From: an uncultured Oscillospiraceae bacterium | GTDB taxonomy: Bacteria; Bacillota; Clostridia; Oscillospirales; Oscillospiraceae | Assembly (NCBI GenBank): GCA_934591845.1 | Contig: CAKTPO010000003.1 | Coordinates: 62,001 to 126,000, forward strand | Direction of reading: 5' to 3' | Length of the DNA stretch: 64,000 nucleotides | In this document: positions 34,657 through 43,644 of the stretch, piece by piece | Layout of the letters: the number at the start of each line of letters is the position of its first letter | Numbering within the stretch: position 1 is the first letter of the stretch | Translations under genes and position numbers: made by a program | The notes under the pieces: generated by a model | The model's database searches: none | Told to the model about the DNA's origin: nothing | What the model saw: the letters and a program-made list of their open reading frames with translations, nothing else

Positions 34657-35000
34657 GTTGACAGTTGACAGTGGACAGTGGACAGTTGACAGTTATTGGG
34701 GCAACCAACGTTGTTCATTTGTATCCGTCCGTTAAAGTCCGTAGGGAACGGCGGGATAATTGACAATTGACAATGGACAATTGACAATTATTGGAGCGAC
34801 CAACGTTGTTTATTTCTGTACGTTCGTTAAAGTCCGTAGGGAACGGCCTATGTGCCGTTCCGGGGCGTGGCAAATATAACTCCTGTGCAAACATACCGGA
34901 ACCACACCCCGATATGTCATTCCGAGCGACGTAGTGAGTCGAGGAATCTTCCCAAGTGGCAGGTTTTATCTTGTGTTGGTTCATTATCCCACGTATAGCC
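34657..35000. repeat. Composite intergenic repeat, copy R4 (half element, nested duplication)
   Basis: Array 34657-34694, then a conserved leader (TTATTGGGGCAACCAACGTTG ...) and a truncated 27-bp unit (GTAGGGAACGGC, 34741-34752) interrupted by GGGATA and a second array (34759-34790). The leader repeats, followed by a full 27-bp unit (34836-34862) and the left half of the core (ATTCCGAGCGACGTAGTGAGTCGAGG). The core breaks off near 34998 and the inverted 27-bp partner is missing. It looks like one copy inserted into, or recombined with, another. Confidence 0.8.
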
Positions 35001-35075
35001 AGGGCTGAGAGGTTGCTTTCCACTCCCGGTTCTGGTATACTTATTCTGAAAAACAAAAGGGAAAAGGTGAACGCC

Positions 35076-35579
35076 ATGAATTATTTGATCGTTATTGATA
35101 TGCAGGTGGATTTTATCTCCGGCGCTCTGGGCTCTGACCGGGCCCGGGCCATTGTGCCCAAGGTGGTGGAGTTGGTGAAAGATTTTGACGGGAAGGTGAT
35201 TTTCACCCGGGATACCCATGGGAAAAACTATCTGCGGACCCAGGAGGGGCGGAATTTGCCGGTGGAGCACTGCATTCAGGGCACGCCTGGGTGGCAGATC
35301 TGTCCGGAACTGGGGGTATATGCCGAAAACATTGTGGACAAACTGAGCTTTGGCAGCATTTCTCTGCCCCGGGTTTTGGCTCAGGAGGGGACACCGGAGT
35401 CCATTACCCTGTGCGGACTGTGTACGGACATTTGCGTGATTTCCAACGCCATGATTCTGAAAAGTGCCTTCCCGGAGACCCTGGTACGGGTGGTTTCCGG
35501 GGCTTGCGCCGGTGTGACGGAAAAGAGCCACGAAACGGCCCTGGCCGCCATGGAAGCGGTACAGATCCAGGTGATCTAA
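35076..35579 (+). CDS. Isochorismatase-fold cysteine hydrolase
   Basis: 167 residues from ATG 35076 (AAAAGG upstream); the frame extends back into repeat R4 without a ribosome site. Cysteine-hydrolase triad: D8 in LIVIDMQVDF, a lysine in VDKLSFGS, and nucleophile C120 in GLCTDICVISNAM. The fold includes nicotinamidases and isochorismatases. The length and HxxTPGW-like block (CIQGTPGWQI) resemble nicotinamidase-like proteins, but the exact substrate is uncertain. Its own terminator follows; the promoter may lie at the edge of R4. Confidence 0.85.
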   Translation: MNYLIVIDMQVDFISGALGSDRARAIVPKVVELVKDFDGKVIFTRDTHGKNYLRTQEGRNLPVEHCIQGTPGWQICPELGVYAENIVDKLSFGSISLPRVLAQEGTPESITLCGLCTDICVISNAMILKSAFPETLVRVVSGACAGVTEKSHETALAAMEAVQIQVI

Positions 35580-35591
35580 GAAAACAAAAAT

Positions 35592-35632
35592 ACCGGGGCG
35601 CTTCGGTTTTTGTACCGATGCGCCCCGGTGTT
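35592..35632. terminator. Terminator between the cysteine hydrolase and convergent htrA
   Basis: ACCGGGGCGC / GCGCCCCGGT stem; an inner CGGT/ACCG pair lies in the loop. Confidence 0.75.
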
Positions 35633-35663
35633 GGTTTTGTATGGGTGTTTACAGTTTCCCTTA

Positions 35664-37004
35664 TTAATATCCGAAGCCCCAGCCAAAGGGGAAGGTGCCG
35701 TAGCCCTGGGAGCCTTGAGAACCCTGGGAGTTCTGGGCGCTCTGCTGCTGGACGGAGTCGCTTTCTTTGTTGGCAGACTGTACCTGGCGGCCCACGGTGA
35801 CGGTGAGGGTCAGGGTCTCGCCCTGGCGGTAGACGGTGAGGGTCAGTTCGTCGCCGGGATTGGCAGCCCGAACCAGCTTCACCAAATCGTTTTGGGAAGT
35901 GATCTCCGTGTCATTTACCTTGGTGATGATGTCGTTGACCTGAAGTCCGGCGGTTTCCGCGGGGCTGTCCTTGGTGATGGACTGGACGGAGGCGCCGCCG
36001 GGCAGGCCGTACTTCTGGGTCTCGGAGCTGACGGAGAGGACACTGACGCCGATATAGGGCTTTTCAATGTAGCCGTTCTCAATAATGCTCTTGACGATGC
36101 CATACACATGGTTCATGGGGATGGCAAAACCGATGTTGTCAACAGAGGCGGTGGAGGAGGAAGAAGAGCTGGAATACTTGGCGTTGGTAATGCCAATGAC
36201 CTCCCCGTGCATGTTAAACAGGGCACCGCCGGAGTTGCCGGAGTTGATGGCACAGTCGGTCTGAATCAAATCCATGGTGGTACCCCGGGAAATGGTCACT
36301 TCCCGATCCAGTGCACTGATGATGCCGGAGGTCTCGGAGAAAGTCAGTTCTCCCAAGGGGTTGCCGATGGCCACTACCTCGTCACCCACATTCAGCTTGT
36401 CGGAGTCCCCGATGACCACCGGGGTCAGTCCTTCTGCCTCGATTTTCAGCACGGCCACATCGTTGCTCTCGTCAAAGCCAATGAGCTTGGCATCGTAATT
36501 GGTGCCGTCATAGGTAGAGACAGTGATGGAAGTTGCGCCGGAGACCACGTGGTAGTTGGTCAGGATGTAGCCGTCATCGGAGAAGATGAAGCCGGAACCT
36601 GCCGCAGCGCCGGTGGTCTGCTGGCCCCAGAAGTTGGTGGTCACGAGACTGGTGACAATGCCCACGGTGGAGCCCACGTTGGCGGCATAGACCTCTGCGG
36701 CGGTGAGGGTCTTGGAGGAGTCAATTTCCTGGATTTTCAGGGCCGAGGTCTCCCGAACGCCATGCATGACGGTGGAAACACCGTCAGAATAAACGGTCTC
36801 GCCTTTGCCGCCCTGGGCTAGTCTGCTACCCAGGAACGCACCGCCCACGCCGCAGCCGCCGCCTACCAGGGCGCAGCACAGCACCAGGGCCACGGCCCCC
36901 TTTGCACCTTTCTTTTTAGGCTTCTCTTTTGGGGGAATGGGGGGCATCCCGGTATTTTCCGGGGTGCGGTTTTCATAAATGGAATCATCATAGTATTCGC
37001 TCAT
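35664..37004 (-). CDS. HtrA/DegP-type membrane-anchored serine protease with PDZ domain
   Basis: 446 residues from ATG 37004 (GGAG 11 nt upstream). A cytoplasmic proline/lysine-rich tail (1-35), one membrane helix (~36-60), then a trypsin-like domain with the triad H152 (LTNYHVV), D182 (SNDVAVL) and S258 (GNSGGALF), and one C-terminal PDZ domain (~345-425). The end is rich in Gln, Ser and Gly. Degrades or refolds misfolded proteins outside the membrane, typically under envelope stress. No two-component system beside it. Confidence 0.94.
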   Translation of the reverse strand: MSEYYDDSIYENRTPENTGMPPIPPKEKPKKKGAKGAVALVLCCALVGGGCGVGGAFLGSRLAQGGKGETVYSDGVSTVMHGVRETSALKIQEIDSSKTLTAAEVYAANVGSTVGIVTSLVTTNFWGQQTTGAAAGSGFIFSDDGYILTNYHVVSGATSITVSTYDGTNYDAKLIGFDESNDVAVLKIEAEGLTPVVIGDSDKLNVGDEVVAIGNPLGELTFSETSGIISALDREVTISRGTTMDLIQTDCAINSGNSGGALFNMHGEVIGITNAKYSSSSSSSTASVDNIGFAIPMNHVYGIVKSIIENGYIEKPYIGVSVLSVSSETQKYGLPGGASVQSITKDSPAETAGLQVNDIITKVNDTEITSQNDLVKLVRAANPGDELTLTVYRQGETLTLTVTVGRQVQSANKESDSVQQQSAQNSQGSQGSQGYGTFPFGWGFGY

Positions 37005-37164
37005 GGTCTTTACAGCTCCTTTTGCTGGTATCTTTTCTTTACACCCATACTGTACCACGGAATTCTGAAATGAAACTTAAAATAGTTCTGAACGATTTGT
37101 GAATTTCCTGGAGGGCAACGTCAGAGCATTTTTCCCAAAAATAGAATCAAATATGAAAAAAATG

Positions 37165-37193
37165 TTGCAATGCCGTCTGATGGTTGGTATACT
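37165..37193 (+). promoter_or_regulatory. Probable promoter of the Na/Pi cotransporter gene
   Basis: TTGCAA (37165-37170), 17-nt spacer, TATACT (37188-37193), 55 nt upstream of the GTG start. Confidence 0.55.
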
Positions 37194-37247
37194 TGTAAAG
37201 AGTGTGTACGACAGATTTTACACAGATTCCATATAGGGGGTACTTTC

Positions 37248-38870
37248 GTGAGTATATCCAATATCATCTCGCTGTTAGGCGGTCTGGGCGCATTCCTCTT
37301 TGGTATGAAGTATATGGGTGACGGCCTGGAAATGGCCGCCGGATCCCGGATGAAAGACTTGCTGGAAAAGCTGACCCGGAACCGGTTTATGGGCTTTTTG
37401 CTGGGCGTTCTGGTAACGGTGGTCATTCAGTCCTCCTCGGCCACCACCGTCATGGTCATGGGCTTTATCAACGCTGGGATCATGGACCTGGCCCAGGCCA
37501 CCGGCGTGATTTTCGGTGCCAACATCGGTACCACCATCACCAGTGTCCTGATCGCCCTGGATGTCTCCGGAATTGCCCCGTTCTGCATTTTTATTGGGGC
37601 ATTCCTCATGCTCTATTCCAATAAGAAACAGACCAAGCACATCGGCCAGATTATTCTGGGCTTTGGCCTGCTGTTCCAGGGGCTGCACACCATGTCCGGG
37701 GCCATGAAGCCCCTCAAAGACGTGGTATGGTTCCAGTCCTTTATTATGAACGCCAAGAATCCTCTGCTGGGCATTCTGGTAGGTGCGGCCCTGTGTGCCG
37801 TGATCCAGAGTTCCTCGGCAGCGGTGGGTATTTTGCAGGCGTTGGCCATGCAGGGTCTGATGCCTTTGTACTTTGCCTCCTTCTTAGTCTGCGGTATCAA
37901 CATCGGCTCTGCCATGCCCACCATCCTGGCCTCCATGAACGCCCGGAACAACGCCAAGCGGGCGGCCATGATCTACCTGATCAACAACCTGGTGGGCGCC
38001 GTCATTATGACCGTGGTAACCCTGGCCCTGCCCTATACCCAGTGGGTGGAGGCCCTGGTGCCGGACCCCATGTTCCAGGTGTCCCTGGTGCATATCATCT
38101 TTAAGGTGGTCTCCGCCGCCGTGCTGCTGCCCCTGACCAATCAGGTGGTACGGCTGACCTACTTCCTGGTGCCCAAGCAGAAGCACGAGGATGCCTGCCG
38201 CCTGGAATTCATCGACGTGAACCTGGTGGGTTCCCCCAGTGTGACCCTGCTGCAGATCCGCAACGAAGTAGAGCGCATGAGCGGCCTGGTGCGGGAAAAC
38301 CTGCGCCTTTCCATGGATGCGTTGCTTGCGGGAAAGGTGGCCGATGCCAAGCAGATCGAGGAAAACGAAACGGTCATCGACTATCTGACCGATGCCATCA
38401 GCGACTATCTGGTAAAGCTCAACGTCCGGGAAATGTCCGACCGGGATGCCCAGTATGTCAACCACGTCTTCCAGGCCCTGTCGGATTTGGAGCGAATCGG
38501 TGACTACGCCGAGCATTTGCAGCAGCTGACAGAGCAGCAGGACGAAAAGGGCGTTTCCTACACCCAGCCCGCCATGACGGAACTGAAAACCATTACCGAC
38601 AACGCCGTAGACCTGTTCGACCGGGCCGTGGCCGCGTTCTATCAGCAGAACATCCACCTGGACGAACTGAAACGCATGGCCAAAACCCAACGCCTCATCC
38701 GCAAGCTCACCACCCAGTCCCAGCTCAACCACATGGAGCGGCTGCGCACCGGGGAGTGCAGTGTGGAGGCCGGTATTCTCTTCGGTGAGATTCTCAACTC
38801 CCTGAACCGTATCGGTGGCCACGCCATCAACATCGCCGAAGCCGCCACCATGCCCCAGAATCTGGAATAA
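37248..38870 (+). CDS. Na/Pi cotransporter family protein with C-terminal PhoU-like domain
   Basis: 540 residues starting at GTG 37248 behind AGGGGG. Two Na/Pi-cotransporter repeats are visible, each with the QSSSA motif: VIQSSSATTVMVMGFINAG and VIQSSSAAVGILQALAMQG. The N-terminal GGLGAFLFGMKYMGDGLE is typical of the NptA/YjbB family. The C-terminal ~200 residues are helical (LSDLERIGDYAEHL), resembling PhoU, which may regulate transport. Exports or imports phosphate with sodium. Followed by a terminator. Confidence 0.93.
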   Translation: MSISNIISLLGGLGAFLFGMKYMGDGLEMAAGSRMKDLLEKLTRNRFMGFLLGVLVTVVIQSSSATTVMVMGFINAGIMDLAQATGVIFGANIGTTITSVLIALDVSGIAPFCIFIGAFLMLYSNKKQTKHIGQIILGFGLLFQGLHTMSGAMKPLKDVVWFQSFIMNAKNPLLGILVGAALCAVIQSSSAAVGILQALAMQGLMPLYFASFLVCGINIGSAMPTILASMNARNNAKRAAMIYLINNLVGAVIMTVVTLALPYTQWVEALVPDPMFQVSLVHIIFKVVSAAVLLPLTNQVVRLTYFLVPKQKHEDACRLEFIDVNLVGSPSVTLLQIRNEVERMSGLVRENLRLSMDALLAGKVADAKQIEENETVIDYLTDAISDYLVKLNVREMSDRDAQYVNHVFQALSDLERIGDYAEHLQQLTEQQDEKGVSYTQPAMTELKTITDNAVDLFDRAVAAFYQQNIHLDELKRMAKTQRLIRKLTTQSQLNHMERLRTGECSVEAGILFGEILNSLNRIGGHAINIAEAATMPQNLE

Positions 38871-38873
38871 CCC

Positions 38874-38902
38874 AAAAAGCTTCCCGAAAGGGAAGCTTTT
38901 TT
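38874..38902 (+). terminator. Terminator of the Na/Pi cotransporter gene
   Basis: AAAAAGCTTCCC / GGGAAGCTTTTT with a GAAA loop. Confidence 0.85.
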
Positions 38903-38903
38903 A

Positions 38904-39200
38904 GTGGACAGTTAACAGTTGACAGTGGACAGTTTTTTACGAAATTGACAATTGACAATGGACAATGGACAATTATTGTGGAACGGACGTTTTACCTTTG
39001 CGTTCGTTGTTTCCACAATCCGCCGCACCGCCCGTCCTTGGAACACCCCCGGTTGAAAACGCCCGCCCACCAGCGAAACCGTAGGGAACGGCCTATGTGC
39101 CGTTCCGCACGTGAAAGGACGGAACTGTTTCCCAGAGGGAGAGCCAGGGCCGCTTTTTCGACACGGTTTCCCTTCCCCGGCGGGGAAGGGTTTGGAATGC
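38904..39200. repeat. Composite intergenic repeat, copy R5 (short)
   Basis: Arrays at 38904-38936 and 38943-38975, module CGTCCTTGGAACACCCCCGG...GTTGAAAACG (39030 on), the 27-bp unit at 39081-39107, and a CCTTCCCCGGCGGGGAAGG hairpin near 39171. Core and inverted partner are absent. The rest of the gap, 39200-39580, is AT-richer single-copy DNA in which I see no gene. Confidence 0.8.
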
Positions 39201-39584
39201 AGGATCGGTGCAATAAACTTTCATTTATTGTCTGAAAGTATCTAAAAAAGAACGACATTTTCTAAAAGTTCACTTTATGTGCGCAAAATAGGAATGAATA
39301 ATATTTACATATATACGGTATACAGCGAATATCACCGATTTCAGTCCACCCACCCCTCCGGGCAGGGGGCGGTTAATGCGGCTTGTATTGGCGAACATCC
39401 ACGGCCTGAATATGGTTGTGCTCTGCCTATAGACAAAAGGCTGAAAGTACATGACACGTGAAGCATTGTCCGCTGACAGCGTTCAAAAGGAAAAAATCTC
39501 TTGTGCATGTTTCTACAAATGGGCTTCATAGAATCTTCATTTTTATGCAAACATCTGAAATATTTTGGAGAATACAATTCCTAT

Positions 39585-39613
39585 TTGACAGGAGGAAAAC
39601 AGGGGATTATAAT
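39585..39613 (+). promoter_or_regulatory. Consensus sigma-A promoter of the opp operon
   Basis: Perfect TTGACA (39585-39590), 17-nt spacer, perfect TATAAT (39608-39613). The transcript would have a ~95-nt leader with a small AAAACCC/GGGGTTTT hairpin at 39636-39653. Confidence 0.8.
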
Positions 39614-39716
39614 GTGCCACATAAGCAAAGTGCATAAAAACCCGATGGGGTTTTCAGGTACGTTGCCGAACCCGTGAGAAAAAGGGGTATTCTGTATTCA
39701 GAAAGGAAAATGAAAG

Positions 39717-41438
39717 ATGAACATGAAGAAACTTGCTTCTTTGGTTCTGGCTCTGGCCATGGTTCTGTCGCTGGCTGCCTGCGGCGGCGGTACGGACGTG
39801 CCCACTGCCAGCGCTGCGACGGATGCTTCCGCAGATACCGCCGCTGCTGATACCACTGCCGCCGCTTCCATTGAGGGAGCCACTGGTGACAAGGTGCTGA
39901 ACGTCATGGTGGAAGTGGAAGTCCAGAGCCTGGATCCCCAGGTGGCCACCGATGGCACCAGCTTTGAGGTCATTGCCGATTACACCGACGGCCTGACCCA
40001 GATGGATGCCGACGGCGCGGCTGTCCCCGCCGTTGCCGAGAGCTGGGACATTAGCGATGACGGTACCGTTTACACCTTCCACCTGCGCCAGGATGCCAAC
40101 TGGTCCAACGGTACCCCCGTTACCGCCGAGGATTTCGTCTTTGCCTGGCAGCGGGCCGTTGACCCCGCCCTGGCTTCCGAGTACAGCTACATGCTCTCCG
40201 ACATCGGCCAGGTCAAGAATGCCGCCGCCATCATTGCCGGTGACATGGACAAGAGCGAACTGGGCGTCAAGGCCCTGGACTCCAAGACCCTGGAAGTCAC
40301 CCTGGAAGTTCCTGTCAGCTACTTCCTGAGCCTGATGTACTTCCCCACCTTCTATCCTGTGAACCAGGCATTCTTTGAGGGCCTGGCCGAGGGTACCTTC
40401 GGCACCAGCCCCGAGACCACGCTCAGCAACGGCGCTTTTGTGCTGACCAGCTATGAGCCCGCCGCTCTGAGCTTCACCCTGGAAAAGAACCCGGGCTACT
40501 ACGATGCCGCCAAGGTTCAGCTGGACGGCCTGAACTATCAGGTGCTCAAAGACAGCCAGCAGGCCTACATGAGCTACCAGAACGGTGATTTGGATCTGGT
40601 CATGCTCTCCGGCGACCAGGTCGAGCAGGTAGAGGGCGACCCGGAACTGTCTGTTACCGGTGCCGGTTACCTGTGGTACGTGACCCTGAACCAGCATGAT
40701 GTGCCCGCCCTGGCCAATCAGAACATGCGTCTGGCCCTGACCAATGCCGTTGACCGTGTTTCTATTGTAGAAGACGTTGTAAAGGATGGCTCCGTGGCCA
40801 CCTACACCGCCGTACCTCCTCAGTTCGCCGCCGGCCCTGACGGCTCCGATTTCTCCGCTGACCAGGAGAAGTTTGCCGATGTCTGCTCCGACGACCCCGC
40901 CAAGGCTGCCGCGTTCTACGAGAAAGCCAAGGAAGAACTGGGTACCGATACGTTCTCCTTTGAACTGCTGGTAGAGGACCAGACCGAGACCCAGAACGTG
41001 GCCGCCGTGCTGAAAGACCAGATCGAAAAGGCCCTGCCCGGCGTGACCATGAACATCAAGGTAGAACCCAAGAAGCAGCGTGTGGCCGACATCCAGAGCG
41101 GCAACTACGAAGTCTGCCTGACCCGCTGGGGTCCTGACTACGCTGACCCCATGACCTACCTGAACATGTGGACCACCGGCTGCTCCAACAACTACGGCCT
41201 GTGGAGCGATGCGGAGTTTGATGCTCTGATCGCAGACTGCACCACCGGCAAGTACGTTACCGACCTTGAGGGCCGCTGGAACGCCATGTATGACGCGGAG
41301 CAGATCGTCATGGACCAGGCCGTCATCGTTCCCCTGTACACCAAGGCCAACGCCAATATGATCAAGACCGGCGTTGAGGGCGTGGAGTTCCACCCCGTGG
41401 CACTGAACCGTGTTTATAAGAACGCTGTAAAGGGCTAA
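39717..41438 (+). CDS. oppA: Oligopeptide ABC transporter substrate-binding lipoprotein
   Basis: 573 residues. N-terminal signal peptide with lipobox LAAC (acylated C22), followed by an alanine/threonine-rich linker (~25-55). The SBP_bac_5 domain follows: YTDGLTQMDADGAAVPAVAESWDISDDGTVYTFHLR and NGTPVTAEDFVFAWQRAVDP are classic family-5 blocks, as is FYPVNQAFFE. Binds extracellular peptides and delivers them to OppBC. First gene of oppABCDF; two hairpins downstream probably lower expression of the transporter genes relative to this binding protein. A second Met at residue 3 is an alternative start. Confidence 0.94.
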   Translation: MNMKKLASLVLALAMVLSLAACGGGTDVPTASAATDASADTAAADTTAAASIEGATGDKVLNVMVEVEVQSLDPQVATDGTSFEVIADYTDGLTQMDADGAAVPAVAESWDISDDGTVYTFHLRQDANWSNGTPVTAEDFVFAWQRAVDPALASEYSYMLSDIGQVKNAAAIIAGDMDKSELGVKALDSKTLEVTLEVPVSYFLSLMYFPTFYPVNQAFFEGLAEGTFGTSPETTLSNGAFVLTSYEPAALSFTLEKNPGYYDAAKVQLDGLNYQVLKDSQQAYMSYQNGDLDLVMLSGDQVEQVEGDPELSVTGAGYLWYVTLNQHDVPALANQNMRLALTNAVDRVSIVEDVVKDGSVATYTAVPPQFAAGPDGSDFSADQEKFADVCSDDPAKAAAFYEKAKEELGTDTFSFELLVEDQTETQNVAAVLKDQIEKALPGVTMNIKVEPKKQRVADIQSGNYEVCLTRWGPDYADPMTYLNMWTTGCSNNYGLWSDAEFDALIADCTTGKYVTDLEGRWNAMYDAEQIVMDQAVIVPLYTKANANMIKTGVEGVEFHPVALNRVYKNAVKG

Positions 41439-41476
41439 GGAAAGACCCAAAGCAACTTCCGAAAGCAGATTCCTCC

Positions 41477-41572
41477 GCAGCGGCCTTGAGATTCAAGGCC
41501 GCTGCAATTTTCAAAGAACACATTGTAGGGGCCGCAACAAATCCCCCAGGTTACCGTCCCTACAGTGTGTTC
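41477..41572 (+). terminator. Two intercistronic hairpins between oppA and oppB (partial terminator/mRNA stabiliser)
   Basis: First stem, 13 bp exact: GCAGCGGCCTTGA / TCAAGGCCGCTGC (41477-41505), 3-nt loop, followed by AATTTT. Second: GAACACATTGTAGGG / CCCTACAGTGTGTTC (41516-41572), one wobble pair. No long T run, so partial readthrough is likely. Confidence 0.65.
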
Positions 41573-41624
41573 ACGGGCTGCCCCGGGCACCCGCAAGCAC
41601 AAGGCCCACCGAGAGGAGAAGAAG

Positions 41625-42569
41625 ATGAAAAAGTATATTCTAAGGCGTGTGTTGATTTCCGCCTTTACCCTGCTGGCCATCACCTTGATTCTGTTTATCC
41701 TGCTGCAGCTGATGCCCGGCTCTCCCTTTAACGATGAAAAACTGTCCGACGACCAGCGGGCGGTGCTGTATGAAAAATACGGCCTGGATCAGCCCATTGT
41801 GGTTCAGTTCGGAAAATACGTATGGAATCTTTGCCGGGGGGACTTTGGCGTCAGCTACACCATCAGCAAAAACACCCCCATCACCCAGCTGATCCAGAGC
41901 CGCCTGCCGGTGTCCCTCCGGGTGGGCGGTCAGGCGGTGGCCCTGGGGGCCTTGGTGGGCCTGATTCTGGGCATTATCGCGGCTTTGGAGCATAACACCA
42001 TCTGGGATAACCTGTGTACATTAATCAGTGTCATCGGCGTGTCGGTGCCGAGCTATGTGTTTGCCCTGGCCCTGAGCTATTATTTTGGGTTCAAGCTGAA
42101 AATCTTCCCCATGCTCTACGCCGATAAGACCCCCTTTGCCTCTTCTGTGCTGCCCAGCGTTGCCCTTTCCATGTTCACCATGGCCAGCATTGCCCGGTTT
42201 ACCCGGACGGAAATGCTGGAAGTGCTGGACAGCGACTATATGCGTCTGGCAGAGAGCAAGGGCATTACCGGCTGGCGGCTGATTTCCCGCCATGCCCTGC
42301 GGAACGCCCTGATCCCCATTATCACGGTACTGGCCCCCCTGATCGTGGATCTGATGACCGGCAGCCTGGTGGTGGAAAAAATCTTCTCCATCCCCGGGGT
42401 GGGAAGCCTGTTGGTCACGGCCATCCAGTCCAATGACTACAATGTGGTCATTGCCCTGAGCTTTATTTATTCCGCCATGTACATCGGCATTATGCTGGTG
42501 GTGGATATTCTCTACGGGATCATCGATCCTCGGATCCGTGTGGCAAAGGACGGTGGAAAAAAGAAATGA
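41625..42569 (+). CDS. oppB: Oligopeptide ABC transporter permease OppB
   Basis: 314 residues from ATG 41625 behind GAGGAG. Starts with the typical KKYILRRVLISAFTLLAITLILFILLQLMPGSPF membrane segment. The permease (EAA) loop AESKGITGWRLISRHALRNALIPIITVLAP is near the C-terminus, and about six membrane helices are present. Stop overlaps the oppC start (ATGA). Confidence 0.95.
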   Translation: MKKYILRRVLISAFTLLAITLILFILLQLMPGSPFNDEKLSDDQRAVLYEKYGLDQPIVVQFGKYVWNLCRGDFGVSYTISKNTPITQLIQSRLPVSLRVGGQAVALGALVGLILGIIAALEHNTIWDNLCTLISVIGVSVPSYVFALALSYYFGFKLKIFPMLYADKTPFASSVLPSVALSMFTMASIARFTRTEMLEVLDSDYMRLAESKGITGWRLISRHALRNALIPIITVLAPLIVDLMTGSLVVEKIFSIPGVGSLLVTAIQSNDYNVVIALSFIYSAMYIGIMLVVDILYGIIDPRIRVAKDGGKKK

Positions 42570-43636
42570 GATTTGGAAAGAAAAAAGCCGCCCCTGTGGC
42601 GGCAGCCGGGGAATATGTGTTTCAGGAGGATGATTTTCTCCCGAAAAATGACCTGTCCGGCGTGAATATCGACAACAATTTCGCCTCCCAGAGCTACTGG
42701 AAGGATGTCTACAAGCGGTTTGTCAGCAACAAGGGCGCCCTTATTGCCCTGGTGCTGATCGTGGTCATCGCCTTTTTCGCGATCTTCGGCCCAGGCATGA
42801 CCCCCTATAGCTATGCCGAGCAGAACCTGTCCCAGAAGAATTTTGCCCCCAGAGTGCCGGGGCTGGAAAAACTGGGCATTCTGGACGGCAATGAAACAAT
42901 GACCACCTCCACCGGCTCCAAAATCGTCAATGGCTACGTCAAAAAGGGCCTGGACGATGTGTACTACTGGTTCGGCTCCGACACCCTGGGCCGGGACATC
43001 TGGACCCGGGTCTGGCAGGGAACCAGGGTGAGCCTGGGCATTGCTCTGGTGTCCGCCGTCATCAATATGACCATCGGCATGAGCTACGGCCTGATTTCCG
43101 GCTACTTTGGAGGGGTCACAGACAGCGTCATGCAGCGTTTTGCCGAAATCAACAACGGCATTCCCCGGCTTGTTATCTGTACCCTGCTTCTCATGGTCTT
43201 AAAACCCGGCTTTGGCACCATCGTGCTGACCCTGGTCATTACCGAGTGGATCGGCATGAGCCGCATTGCCCGGGCGGAAATGCTGAAACTCAAAGAGCAG
43301 GAATTCGTACTGGCCAGCCGGACCCTGGGTTCCGGCAGTATGCGCATCATTTTCCGGGAGGTGCTGCCCAATATCATCGGCCAGATCATCACCCAGCTGA
43401 TGTTCTCCATCCCCACGGCCATTTTCACCGAGGCCTTTTTAAGCTTTGTGGGCCTGGGCATTCCTGTCCCCCAATGCTCCCTGGGCAGCCTCATCAGCGA
43501 CGCGTTCAACAGCTTCACCACCCACCCCTATCAGATCATTCCCCCTATTGTGGTGTTGGCGGTGCTGATGCTCAGCTTTAACATGCTGGCCGACGGTCTC
43601 CGGGAGGCCTTTGACCCCAAGATGAAAGATATGTGA
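42566..43636 (+). CDS. oppC: Oligopeptide ABC transporter permease OppC
   Basis: 356 residues, coupled to oppB by a 4-nt overlap. A hydrophilic N-terminus (~1-50), a first helix (ALIALVLIVVIAFFAIFGPG), a periplasm-side loop with FGSDTLGRDIWTRVWQGTRVSLGI (DppC/OppC signature), and the EAA loop VLASRTLGSGSMRIIFREVLPNIIG. Pairs with OppB in the membrane pore. Confidence 0.95.
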   Translation: MRFGKKKAAPVAAAGEYVFQEDDFLPKNDLSGVNIDNNFASQSYWKDVYKRFVSNKGALIALVLIVVIAFFAIFGPGMTPYSYAEQNLSQKNFAPRVPGLEKLGILDGNETMTTSTGSKIVNGYVKKGLDDVYYWFGSDTLGRDIWTRVWQGTRVSLGIALVSAVINMTIGMSYGLISGYFGGVTDSVMQRFAEINNGIPRLVICTLLLMVLKPGFGTIVLTLVITEWIGMSRIARAEMLKLKEQEFVLASRTLGSGSMRIIFREVLPNIIGQIITQLMFSIPTAIFTEAFLSFVGLGIPVPQCSLGSLISDAFNSFTTHPYQIIPPIVVLAVLMLSFNMLADGLREAFDPKMKDM

Positions 43637-43644
43637 GGTGCGCC

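Noticed and set aside
32472..34787. A 771-codon open frame antisense to acsB, and similar long frames antisense to cooS (29752-31335), infB (52573-54972), nusA (55770-57533) and the GH13 gene (3535-4938)
   Set aside because: They arise from strong GC bias at third codon positions of the real genes; they lack ribosome sites and family motifs, while the opposite strand encodes complete recognised proteins.
39279..39461. 60-residue frame upstream of the opp operon
   Set aside because: No ribosome-binding site, low-complexity composition and no recognised similarity; could be checked by BLASTP.
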